A DNA stretch of 32,521 nucleotides from Paulinella micropora (Eukaryota > Cercozoa > Imbricatea > Euglyphida): NCBI GenBank assembly GCA_009731375.1, contig BJOX01000151.1, forward strand, positions 19,257-51,777, in the 5' to 3' direction. Every line of letters starts with the position of its first letter. Within the stretch, counting starts at the first letter, position 1. Shown piece after piece: positions 9,252 to 18,378 of the stretch. A program made the translations under genes and the position numbers. A model generated the notes under the pieces. It was not told the origin of the DNA, ran no database searches, and was given only the letters and a program-made list of their open reading frames with translations.

Positions 9252-9530
9252 TTAAATCAAATATTTTTTTAATTCAACCGTATTTCGGCACCACGGCTGA
9301 CGAACTAACCATTCAATATATGGTTTATCAATCCTTGCGATATCTTCAAACTTCTTTCCCTTGTATTTGCCGAATTGAAAAGTGTCTTTGGGTTGAGTAT
9401 TTCTCTTTTCTTCAATCGCTTTTATTTCGTCGTGTATTACCTTTTGAACATCTTCCAACGAGAAGGATTTTTTGTCTCCTTCAATAGAAAGTTTTTGGAA
9501 CTTCTCGCACAGTCTTGTTAGGGTGGTCAT
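9252..9530 (-). CDS. DUF3820-like small protein
   Basis: ATG 9530 to stop 9252-9254, 92 residues. The C-terminal half contains FQFGKYKGKKFEDIA followed by YIEWLVRQPW, the signature of the DUF3820 family, a short domain often fused to or encoded beside exonucleases. The N-terminal half is a charged amphipathic helix. The start is supported by ACTATATACACC 8-20 bases upstream. The gene is intact. It is convergent with the 64-aa gene and divergent from the lipase, with about 63 bp between starts. A nucleic-acid-processing role is suggested by family association only. Confidence 0.6.
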   Translation of the reverse strand: MTTLTRLCEKFQKLSIEGDKKSFSLEDVQKVIHDEIKAIEEKRNTQPKDTFQFGKYKGKKFEDIARIDKPYIEWLVRQPWCRNTVELKKYLI

Positions 9531-9593
9531 AGTAGGGTGTATATAGTTGGCAGTATACAAAAATAAAAAATTAAATAATTAATAATATACTAA

Positions 9594-10242
9594 ATGTCTC
9601 AATGGATTAAATTCGCAAAGGCTTACTCTGCTAAGCATAACATAACCTGGTGAAGCATTGAAAAAAGCTGGTAAGGAATACAGAAGACAGAAGGGAGGTA
9701 GTGCTAGTTTATCGGAGGATGTCTATTTGGCTTCGTCTGAACGAAAAGGGGCTGACGGATGGAAACCAGTCGCTAGCAAAGAAAAGTCAACGGTGTATGA
9801 AAAAGATGGTAAGGCGATTGTGGCATTTAGGGGAAGTGCCGATAAAAGGGACCTATTAACCGATATCGCATTAGTAAAGGGAGTATTGAAAAGAACTCCG
9901 AGATATAAAGAAGAGCAGAAGCTGGTTAATGAAGTCATAAAAAAATATGGAAAGGATAATGTAGAGCTGACGGGTCATTCACTAGGTGGCACGATAGCAA
10001 AAGATTTAAGCCGACAAACGGGTGTAAAGGCTACAACATACAATAAAGGCAGTAGCACGAAAGACCTCATAGAAGGAGTAATTGACCGAGTGGCTGTGAA
10101 AATAAACCCAAAAGGTAAGCGGGCGAAGACGGCGAAGCTGACCACGAACTACCGAACCGCATTAGACCCCGTATCTTTGTTGGGAGCGACTGCTGTAAAT
10201 ACTAAGTTAGTCAAACCAAAAAAAAGGAATTCATACAATTAG
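9594..10242 (+). pseudogene. Class 3 lipase (alpha/beta hydrolase), frameshifted
   Basis: The natural start is ATG 9594; its frame ends at TGA 9651, and the protein resumes in the +1 frame from 9652 to TAG 10240-10242. The break lies in a GG tract (9649-9650) and is equivalent to two missing bases or one extra. The resumed frame has VAFRGS, then GHSLGG (about residue 105 of the second part), the nucleophile elbow of class 3 lipases, and LDPVSLLGA near the end, supplying a likely catalytic Asp. The usual C-terminal His motif is absent in this frame but HTIRSF appears one frame over after an A8 run at about 10220-10228, so a second homopolymer slip is likely. Such lipases occur in virophages and polinton-like viruses. 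It is convergent with the polymerase gene. Confidence 0.68.
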
Positions 10243-10289
10243 GAGCTTCAAAGGTAGGGGCAAAAATATATTTATAAAGTTTTTTTCAT

Positions 10290-13200
10290 TTAGTATCCAA
10301 ACGGTCTAGTTTCAATCGCATTATCTACAATATCTATAATATTTCTTTTGGTGTAAGTAAAGCTGAATATTTTTTCTAAGTATTCGCTCGTTATTTTTTT
10401 CTGTTGCTTGTCTCTTGTTATCTTGCTGTTTTCTACTATAACAACTTTACCTGATTTTTCAATTCGTTTAGCAATCAATTTTTCTTCCTGAGTCTTAAGC
10501 AACTCTAACAATTCATTCTTGCCGTTCTCAATAAGGTCGCTGTTTTTAATTCCAAGTCCGCAACTGATGACACTTAACATATTTGGTAAATTTAATGATT
10601 TATTGTTTTCATAATTCATACTAAAGCCTTTTACTTTCATACTTGCTTTGCCGTTATCTAATACATATCCATAACACTTTGGTCCGCCTCCGATAAAGGT
10701 CATAATCTTTGCTCCGTGTACTTCGTCCGTCCATTCACCTAACAACTTACCCGTTTTGACATCTGTTTCGCCTTTCGTTAAATCTGTTGTGTATATGACA
10801 CTGTCGGTATCGTGGTATAGAACTCTGTTGCCTAGTTTGTCCATCATCTCATATAGTCTAATCCTCGCGTGGCAAGTCGTAAATAAAGCAACTACAATAT
10901 TTGTTTTCACGGGGTCGCTTACTGCATCTTGTTTAAGGTCATAACTCGCTTCTATTATTTTGTCGTTAATAATGTTTATGTTTATGTTATCGACTGACTT
11001 GTCGCTCATTAACTTGTATAAGGTATCTTTATCTTTAATCATTTTGTTTTGAGTTTTGTTTTGCTTTTCACCAAACTTGCCCCACAGGCTATTCAAGCAC
11101 AACTTAGCAACCGCTCGCCGTCCTGGGTTTTCTTCTATTTTGTTTTCGTCCATCTTAATTCCCATCCTGACTTCCATACTGTCAATGTAGTTTCTTTTTT
11201 GTTCCTGTGTAATACAGCCATCAGGATATCCGCTTGACTCTTGTTTAACCTTTAAGAAAGTTTTTATGTAATCTTTGAATAGGCTACTGCTCTTCTCCTT
11301 CCAGTGCCATACCTCATATACCTTAATCAACTTATAGCCTTTGTCTAAGGCCTTGTAGATTTCAGGAGTTGCCCAAGTGCCCGTTATTGATCTCTCGTTA
11401 TCAGAGTGCTTACATTCATCCTTTTGTCCGGTCATTCCGCACTTGTCGCACAGGTAATACATCAGCTTTCCTCTATCCGCCTTAGGTAAAACGGGGTGTA
11501 GTAATTTTCTGGGCGGAAGCATCTTGACCTTAGCCACTCCGAAATATTCTCTGTTTATGATTTTGTTTTTCATCTCCTTTCGGTCGTCATCGTTGTTAGG
11601 TCTTATAATAGTATGGTGCCCGCTAGGGTAAAGGTCGTAAAACATAACAGTCGGCTACAGAGAGCATATGTCAATGTATTTCGCATATTCGTTATCGTGC
11701 CGTGATTTCCAATACAATGTTAGAGCATCCGTTCTACCTCCAAACATTGCTTCTCGCGGGTTAAGTCCTTCCTGTTCAGTAATTCGTTCATTAGTATCTT
11801 CCGCTAGGCTTTCACTCGTTTTCATTAATCTCCATTCACATTCCCAGATAGACACTAGTTTGCTGACTTGTTTGCTTAGTTCTTTTTCTCGTCTCATCGT
11901 TGCCTTGTATAGTTCGCAAATTGTCTTATTATTCTTGGTGTTAATTGTATCACCATTGAAGCACTTTGGACATTCGTGCCAGAGACATCCGTGAAATTCG
12001 TAAGCGGTTTTCGTCTTTTCATCCCAGCCATCTACATACACACGGGTTTGGCCAAGTTGAAACATTTTTTCACCTCCATTGAATGCGTGTTTGATATCAG
12101 TTTTGTCTAACCTGCTTCTGTAAGCTATCCATTCAACACAAGCCCGAGAGGTAATCCTGTTTTGCTTTTCCGCCTTCCTCACAGCAATTGAATTCTCTGG
12201 TATAAACTTAGCCCGATACAAAGCCATAACACAACTCGCAATAGTTGTATATTGAAACGGGTCAATACCGAATTCTAGAAACTGCTTTCTAAAATCCATA
12301 CATCCCCTTCTCAAAATGTCAACATCGCTATGACAGTATTCCGCAATTTCCTTCCGCATATCAAATGTGCTATTTTTTTGGCTTTCATACCATTCTAAGA
12401 ATTCCTCTCTTTTCTTATCTTTCATCGTGTCGTATCCGTAGTGCTTCTTATGAGGCATAACACCAACATAATTTTTATTCTTTTCCGTATTGAAGTAGTG
12501 AGGGAAGAAACCCTTTTTAAGTTCCTTCAATCCGAATGTCTTAGGAAAGTCTGACAACGGCATCGTAAGGAAACTCAAACTATCAATGAAGCGGTATTTC
12601 TTCAAAGTAATCATCATTATCTTACCACCCTGATAAATGACGAATGGAGCCTGCCCGTTATCTACCAACCACTTAAGAATAAACTGACAATCATAACCGC
12701 GACTGTTATGAGCAATGAATGTAAAGCCGTTGTGCTTAGATTCAAAAGCTCACTTACAGAAATCATCAATGTTCTTATGGATAACTGGTGGTTCCTTCGC
12801 ATCGAAATACTGGCTTTCCGAATGATTAACAATGTGCTCGCCCGTATCCTGTGTCGCTTCAAAGTCAAAGAATATGTATTTCTCTGAAAATGGTAATATG
12901 TCTTTCTTCACGATTTCGCATTGGTGCTCAAGTGGTTTCAGTTCCTTACAATTACGGCATTTCACATAACCGCACTTGTGTTCGTCTTTCTTCCTGTAAT
13001 TAAGACCACACGAAAGACATTTTGCTTTGATATCGCAGTTCGTCCTCTTGTGATTATTAAAACATACAGTATTTGGAAACTTTCTATTACACGAATAGCA
13101 ATCAGTCCAATTGCTTTTATCGTTGATACCCTTGCAGTCTTTGGTTTCGCAGATATTACATTTAGCTTCGCAGGCATGTCGCTTTTGAAATCATCTTAAG

Positions 13201-14350
13201 CATATTTCGCAGAAGCTTTCTTTACTTACCATAGACTTCATATTAGTTATGGCATCGTAGTGGTTCTCTGTCTTAAGTATGTAAAGGTTCGTAAGTCGCT
13301 CGCCCTTTTCATTAAGCAGGTCAGTCTTACAAACAATCTTGTCAGGGAATTCAACAATAACCAGATTGTATTTAATGTGGATAGCAAATGTATTAATTTC
13401 AGGAATACCGCACACATCCTGAATGACTTTCGCTTCTTCGTGTAGTTTCAAAGCCATCTCCTCCTGTATCTTTCTGCCTTTCATAATCTGTGAGTATTTT
13501 GTATGTTTTTCAATTTTTGCTTTTACTACAACAATTGCTCTGGCTAAGCATATGTTGTCTGTATGATTAATTTTAATTACTCCTCTCTTTTTATATACAT
13601 CCAGCTTATTAATTATTTGAAGCCTCGTTCCGCCCGTCGGCATTTCAACAGATTTCAAAACGAATCTAAACTTATCCATATTAGATCCCTTTTCATCTGT
13701 ATAAAGGCTTTCGTTGCTTTGAAATAATGCTGACAATCTTTCCAAAACATCTCTGACAGAAATCTGATTAATAGTCTTCAAACCCGTAGATACCGCTCCA
13801 TAGTAATCTACAAACTNNNNNNNNNNTAGGCCTGTAGATACAGCTCCATGGTAATCTACAAACTTGATACTTACACTAACCATACTACTTTGCATCTGTC
13901 TTTTGATAAAGTCATTCAGTATTATCTCAATGAACTGTAGAATATCATTCATACTAAAATAAGTGAAGTTTCCAGTAAGCTTAACCCAATACTGGCTTTC
14001 ATTAATACCCAGCACGTGCTTCTTTCTATCAACGTGTTTGATTTCGTAGTTCGCATACCGCATTAGGTCTTTCACCTTTTCTTTTCTTTCTCTCACTTTC
14101 GCTTCAAACTGCGGTTGTTCATCTACTGGTAAGGGTGGTGCTTCTGGCATAGCATGAAAGTAAACAGCACCTCTTACTCTGTTCAAGTAATTTTGGGCCG
14201 TTGTTGTATCAACCTTATACTTTCTTTTATACCCCTCAGGTATTATGTAAAGCACATCATGACCCCTGACCCTTTTGATTTCATAATTAATTTTTGTTCC
14301 CTAAATCTGTCCAATCTATACTGAATTCCGTTGTAAGTGTGTGTCTCCAT
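10290..14350 (-). pseudogene. Protein-primed type B DNA polymerase, broken
   Basis: The gene runs from ATG 14350 to TAA 10290-10292, about 1,354 codons. Lesions: a one-base slip in a T5 tract (A5 on the coding strand, 14291-14295), TGA 13191-13193, TGA 12750-12752, TAG 11655-11657, and a 10-N gap at 13817. Downstream of the first slip everything is in one frame. In order: an N-terminal region without recognised domain, a Cys-rich cluster of CxxC pairs (about 13200-12930), exonuclease motifs FDFEAT (about 12865), AHNSRGYD (about 12700) and SDVDILRRG (about 12320), an inserted segment with YEFHGCLWHECPKCF (about 11960-12010), palm motif A DICSL-stop-PTVM where the stop replaces the invariant Tyr, motif B LNSLWGKFGE (about 11070), motif C YHDTDS (10797-10820) and KVKG (about 10625). 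This is the polinton/virophage polymerase type. Not functional as written. Confidence 0.85.
13783..13864. repeat. Near-identical flanks around a 10-N gap
   Basis: About 33 bases on the left of the gap (13783-13816) recur with a few mismatches on the right (13829-13862), encoding the same peptide motif twice, FVDY(H/Y)GAVSTGL. The frame stays open across the gap. This is best explained by two diverged haplotypes or paralogous copies joined by the assembler and not by a real duplication in the polymerase. Confidence 0.6.
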
Positions 14351-14360
14351 CGTTAGTCAG

Positions 14361-14370
14361 TGTATATATA
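14361..14370 (-). promoter_or_regulatory. TATA box upstream of the polymerase gene
   Basis: The minus strand reads TATATATACACTGACTAACG immediately before ATG 14350. Similar sequences precede other genes of this element: ACTATATACACC before ATG 9530, AGTATATACA before ATG 9052, TATAGACACATACAGG before ATG 15247 and AATATACTAA before ATG 9594. A shared element-specific promoter motif is the simplest reading. Confidence 0.5.
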
Positions 14371-14412
14371 GGAAAATATTTTTTTCAAAAATAAAAATTA
14401 ATTATCTCAATT

Positions 14413-14535
14413 GTCTGCCCCCGCCGTGGTCTGCCGTGTGCTCCCCGTGTCTATATATACGGGGGGCCCTGTGTTTAGATGGAAATTAGGGCGGGGCTGG
14501 CGGTGCGGGCGGTGCGGGCGAGGCTGGCGGGCCGA
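14413..14535. other. GC-rich island with hairpin in AT-rich element
   Basis: Between the polymerase start and the next gene lies a roughly 120-bp GC-rich island in an otherwise AT-rich element. It contains the inverted repeat CCCCGT...ACGGGG at 14443-14448 and 14459-14464 with a TATATATA-bearing loop, then a G-rich tract built from GGCGGTGCGG-type units. No gene is visible. Candidate functions are a promoter, a replication origin or a structural signal; none is shown by sequence alone. Confidence 0.4.
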
Positions 14536-14553
14536 AAAAAAATATTATTATTA

Positions 14554-14799
14554 TTATGTTGATATTAGTCCGCAATGACAGTTATGTTCGCGGTAATGAC
14601 AGAAATTACACCAATCATCACTGTCTTGTCTTTTATTAATATTTTGTATCATTCTTTCCCATTCTTCTTTTTTCTTCTTTTCTTCTTCTTGTTTTTCAAG
14701 AAATCTATTGTGTTTTTTTTATTTCAAGTGTATTTTCTTTCCTGAAATATTAACATCAGAACCACAATCACATTTGTATCGTCGTTTGTTTTCTGTCAT
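14554..14799 (-). pseudogene. Small CxC...H zinc-finger protein, in-frame TAA
   Basis: ATG 14799 to TAA 14554-14556, 81 codons plus the stop, with an internal TAA at 14719-14721. Residues 8-27 read YKCDCGSDVNISGKKIHLK up to the stop, and the frame resumes with KKHNRFLE, so the zinc finger (CxC then H-x5-H) is split by the stop where the paralogous gene next door has Ser. A Lys/Glu-rich helix and a C-terminal Cys/His cluster (WCNFCHYREHNCHC) follow. The start overlaps the end of the 159-aa gene by 32 bp. A TATATAAGG sequence lies about 35 bp upstream. Probably a DNA-binding accessory protein in origin. Confidence 0.5.
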
Positions 14800-15247
14800 C
14801 GTGTGCCTCTTGTTCGTTCCCCTGTGTATCCTTATATAATACCCCTTCGTTTTGTTTAGAAGAAATTTTTTCTGTGTGTATGTTTGATTTCATATGTCTT
14901 GCTTTGCTATTCCTATTTATTTCAACTCCGCATTCACACTTGAATGTTTTCTTCTTCCAATTTCTTTTCTTTTCTTTTTTGATTTCTTTTGTTTCCTTAT
15001 CATAATTAACTTTCCATTCGTCATACTTTGGTTTTATTTTTTTCTCGTGGTATTTCTTTGCTTCTTCCATTGCTTGTTCTTGTGTTCTTCGTTTTCCAAT
15101 AGTAAAACTCTTAAACATCGTTTTACCTCCTTCTCTCCATTGAACTTTTACCATCGGTCTCTTTTCATTATTCTTTATCATAATACATCCTTTTGAAATT
15201 GTAAACCTGCGACTTGTCGCAGTTTTTTGTGTGTCTTCGTTTGTCAT
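14768..15247 (-). CDS. Putative DNA-binding protein with zinc finger
   Basis: ATG 15247 to stop 14768-14770, 159 residues, intact. Residues 30-70 (VKVQWREGGKTMFKSFTIG followed by a Gln/Glu/Ala helix) have the three-strand-plus-helix look of an AP2-like or integrase-arm DNA-binding domain. Residues 96-125 are a Lys-rich linker followed by FKCECGVEINRNSKARHMKS, a CxC...H-x5-H zinc finger of the sort repeated in proteins of large DNA viruses. The tail is hydrophilic. TATAGACACATACAGG precedes the start codon. The paralogous finger in the overlapping downstream gene indicates a local duplication. DNA binding is inferred from domain resemblance. Confidence 0.55.
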   Translation of the reverse strand: MTNEDTQKTATSRRFTISKGCIMIKNNEKRPMVKVQWREGGKTMFKSFTIGKRRTQEQAMEEAKKYHEKKIKPKYDEWKVNYDKETKEIKKEKKRNWKKKTFKCECGVEINRNSKARHMKSNIHTEKISSKQNEGVLYKDTQGNEQEAHDDRKQTTIQM

Positions 15248-15320
15248 CCTGTATGTGTCTATATTTTTATGACTTTAATTTAAAATATTAAAATGTAACG
15301 GTTTCAATTGCCATTTTGTC

Positions 15321-15407
15321 CCGGCGGGCCGGCCGGTGTGTGTCTCTGTGGTGGGGTGGTATGTCTTGAAAAAGTGTCTTGTAGTGAGACCCTATACTAC
15401 TTTCAAA
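15321..15407. other. Right junction of the AT-rich element
   Basis: At about 15320 the AT-rich composition gives way to a short GC-rich segment (GGCGGGCCGGCCGG) and then unremarkable sequence leading into a CTTT microsatellite. No gene is seen. The GGCCGGCCGG run resembles one just after the capsid stop (about 7184), which may be chance in GC-rich DNA. Confidence 0.4.
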
Positions 15408-15433
15408 CTTTCTTTCTTTCTTGCTTTCCGAGC

Positions 15434-15520
<87 letters not shown>

Positions 15521-15603
15521 TTTCTTTCTTTCTTTCTCTCTCTCTCTCTCTCTCTCTCTCCTTCTCTCTTTCTCTCTTTCTCTCAGTCTCTTCTTCTTCT
15601 TCG
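15408..15603. repeat. (CTTT)n and (CT)n microsatellite
   Basis: CTTT units with a few slippage variants grade into CT and TTC units. The tract abuts the family B short repeat at 15607. Translations of it (Phe-Leu-Ser repeats) are not proteins. Confidence 0.9.
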
Positions 15604-15606
15604 CTT

Positions 15607-15695
15607 TTATTGAGAGAATAATTTTACAATTGGACTCAGGGAACGTCCACGTGAAAAGTATAGCTAGTAAGTTATACCTTTATCAAAGGTGGAAA
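15607..15695 (+). repeat. Short interspersed family B, copy 1
   Basis: This segment, with core AAGTATAGCTAGTAAGTTA, recurs in reverse orientation at 21749-21839 and 25340-25412. All three copies have the GAGA(A)CAATTTT-like end next to a CTT/GAA-type microsatellite, as expected for a retroposon with a simple-repeat tail. Copies are diverged by small indels and substitutions. The region 15696-15885 beyond it is AT-rich with no visible gene. Confidence 0.6.
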
Positions 15696-15885
15696 CCTAA
15701 TTATTCAGTTGAGCGTATTAAGGAAGATATTAATATTAAATTAGTATTCAGCGGCTCAGTATTAATATTGTATTACAGTTATTAAAATTAATATTTTTGC
15801 ATAGATATATTGCGCGGTGATATATATTATTATATTATGTTATGGATATATGTTATTGTAAAGGTATAGTCGTTTATGTGCCCCC

Positions 15886-16188
<303 letters not shown>

Positions 16189-17300
16189 GTGTGCATATGT
16201 TATATACATCATGATGTTTGTTGATGTTTTAGTAGATATGTCATTAGTGCTTGTTTGAATGGCTTTATTTTTGTTTCATCTGTTATATGTTTTGGGATTG
16301 ATTTCCATTGATCTGCAAAGATCTTGGTGAGGTATGGGTCTTTGTGGTTAACAAAGAGGCTGCCTTTTGTTGAGTATCGGGTTTTGTATGGATGTATGGT
16401 ATTGATTGGTGTAAAGGTGTCATTGTGGAGTGGTCTGTTAAGGTGTTTTTAAGGGTAAATGAGAAAATCACATACGGAGGGTATATAGGTGGGTGATGTC
16501 GAGCAGTTTGAGTTGGTTTAGGATTGGTTTGGTATGTGCGCGGTAGTGTGTTTTTTGTAGGCACCCCCGGATAGCCGGTAAAAAGTACCTTTTCCTGGTG
16601 ACAGGTGCACCAGCTTGTTTTTCAGTATTATTTGTCCGGATTGGACCCGATGCCATTTTATTCCTGGTCTGTTGCCGTTTTCCTTTTTGGCTTCACTGAG
16701 CTAATACAACGAGACATCATTCTCATTCTTGAGGACTGTGTTTGGTTGTATTACCGACTTTTTTCCGAGCTATCGTTGGGGGCATTACATTTTGTAATTA
16801 TTCTGATTATTTTTTTTTGTATTTTTATGAGTGGTTGTATATATTTCTTTTTGTTGTCATGTGTCCAGATGGAGATGTTTTGTATGAGGTGTGGATATAT
16901 GTGTGTGTAGTATAGTTGTTTCATTATTTTGGTGTTTAGGTATTTTTTAGCATATAATAATGAGTTGATTGTGGATTGGAGTTTACGGGTTATGTTGTTG
17001 ATATGTTGGTCATATTTAAGGTTATGTTGTAGTGTTATGCCCAGGAGTTTGCGTGTTGGCATTGCTCGAGGGTGTGGTTGTTTATTGTTATTGTGATAAT
17101 TTGTTTTGTTTTATGGAAAATTGTGTATGTTGTTTTTGTTGGGTTGGGTACTAGGTTATCAGAGTGGAAGTAGTTTATTAATTTCGTTATTTCTGTTTGT
17201 GTTTTTTGTAGATTTTTAGGATTTTCAGCTGTTATTATGAGTGTGGTGTCGTCTGCATATGTGTATACTGTCCCTTGTTGTATAATATTGACTATGTCAC
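16189..17300 (-). mobile_element. LINE (non-LTR retrotransposon), 5'-truncated
   Basis: On the minus strand, the first translated part has the reverse transcriptase catalytic motif YADD (17248-17259) in the context VYTYADDTTLI, followed, across a frameshift near 17040, by LLGITLQHNLKYDQHINNI and the LYYTHIYPHL thumb signature (about 16840-17050). After a MITE-like insertion (16564-16780) the C-terminal part resumes with PILNQLKLLDITHLY (about 16500) and decays with frameshifts to about 16200. The endonuclease and most of the polymerase domain are missing. Both ends abut (GA)n tracts. It is inactive. Confidence 0.75.
16564..16780. mobile_element. MITE-like element inside the LINE
   Basis: The 217-bp segment interrupts LINE coding sequence. 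Its ends form imperfect inverted repeats of about 24 bp: CCCCCGGATAGCCGGTAAAA on the left and, on the opposite strand from the right end, CCCAACGATAGCTCGGAAAA. The tetranucleotide GGCA flanks it on both sides (16560-16563 and 16781-16784) as a possible target duplication. It has no coding capacity, so it would depend on a transposase encoded elsewhere. Confidence 0.6.
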
Positions 17301-17302
<2 letters not shown>

Positions 17303-17360
<58 letters not shown>

Positions 17361-17378
17361 TTTTTTTTTTTTTTTTTT

Positions 17379-17448
<70 letters not shown>

Positions 17449-17449
17449 C
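17303..17449. repeat. (CT)n followed by a poly(T) run
   Basis: About 50 bases of CT are followed by about 97 T with one CC interruption. This tract abuts the 5'-truncated end of the minus-strand LINE. Confidence 0.9.
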
Positions 17450-17450
17450 T

Positions 17451-17765
17451 CCACCACTTAGAATTTTAATCATTAGTGCGTTGAACTTGCAGTCAACTCA
17501 ATAATAAAATGAGACAGAGTAGAAAGGAGAGCAAACAGAGGTAAAATATAGGTTAATCAAAACAAAAGCAATAGGAAAAAAAACAAACACAGGCAAAACT
17601 TTTTTTTTTCACCACTTAGAATTTTAATCATTAGTGTGTTGAACTTGTAGTAAACTCAGTAATAAAATTAGACAGAGAAGAAAGGAGAGCAAACAGAGGT
17701 AAAATATAGGCTAATCAAAACACAAGCAATAGTAAAGAAAACAAACAGATACAGGCAAAACAAGC
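17451..17765. repeat. Tandem duplication, unit about 160 bp
   Basis: Two adjacent copies start at CCACCACTTAGAATTTTAAT (17451) and CACCACTTAG (17611) and end in ACAGGCAAAAC. They differ at a handful of positions, so the duplication is fairly recent. Each copy starts after a T run. No coding potential is seen here or in the following 150 bp. Confidence 0.75.
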
Positions 17766-17951
17766 CAAGAGCAGGAGGAGATATATAACCTGGAAAGGAT
17801 GAAACATGCGAAGGCTCAAATAGTAGAAGATCGATAGATCGCTGGTAAGAAGCTGGCTAAGTAATGGTCTAAATTTCCGAAGCGTTAAGTTGCCCGGATC
17901 CTTGACCACACTAGTGTTTATGAGGACTTATGGAGGGAAGGATGCACGTAA

Positions 17952-18020
17952 GGTTTTTTTTTTTTTTTTACAGTAAGCAAGGTTTTTTTATTTTTTTTTT
18001 TTACAGTAAGCAAGGTTTAA
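17952..18020. repeat. Duplicated poly(T) plus ACAGTAAGCAAGGTTT
   Basis: The 16-base string ACAGTAAGCAAGGTTT occurs twice, each after a run of T. The surrounding 17940-18160 is AT-rich and non-coding. Confidence 0.6.
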
Positions 18021-18162
18021 TGAGATTTTTTTTCTCCTTTATTTCTATTTTATTCTATCTTATTTTATTTTTAATACTCAATCTTTTTTTATTTATTTTA
18101 TTTTAATATTTTTAATATTTTTAATAATTTAACTTTCATTACTATTAATAATTTGAGAAGTA

Positions 18163-18261
18163 GGTCACCATCTAGTTAAATCAATAGCTCTTGAGCTAAC
18201 GATTTGTATGGATGACCAGAAGTTAAGTTAAATTAACTTCATTACATCGAAGGCCTAGGCC
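18163..18261 (+). repeat. Short interspersed family C, copy 1
   Basis: The segment starts GGTCACCATCTAGTTAAATC, includes GATTTGTATGGATGACCAGA and ends in AAGGCCTAGGC before a (TAG)n tract (18262-18317). Two better-preserved copies lie at 24568-24672 and 25102-25203, each running into a (GAA)n tract. No clear RNA polymerase III boxes are visible, so the SINE label is tentative. Confidence 0.55.
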
Positions 18262-18317
<56 letters not shown>

Positions 18318-18368
18318 TATACCACATCTTATGTTGAAGCTGTAATTCGGGTTAAAACATAAACTTAA
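18262..18368. repeat. (TAG)n tract and family C 3' block
   Basis: A pure TAG tract is followed by a 3' block containing TATGTTGAAGCTGTAATTCG at 18330-18349, which recurs after the (GAA)n tract of family C copy 2 (24870-24889). The block ends in a 10-N gap at 18369-18378. Confidence 0.65.
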
Positions 18369-18378
18369 NNNNNNNNNN

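Larger units (their letters stand above)
7455..15320. mobile_element. Decayed polinton-like or virophage-like element
   Basis: This AT-rich segment of about 7.9 kb is bounded by abrupt composition changes at both ends. It carries a protein-primed type B DNA polymerase, a class 3 lipase, a fibre-like structural protein and small zinc-binding proteins, a set typical of polinton-like viruses and virophages. No double-jelly-roll capsid, penton, packaging ATPase, protease or integrase gene is seen, so it is a partial copy. I could not identify terminal inverted repeats or a target duplication. Nearly all of its larger genes are broken by nonsense codons or homopolymer frameshifts, which suggests an old insertion without selection. 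It abuts the mirusvirus-like block directly. Confidence 0.72.

Noticed and set aside
7445-15320. Terminal inverted repeats of the polinton-like element
   Set aside because: Only a 5-6 base GTTAC match was found between the two junctions, which is not above chance.
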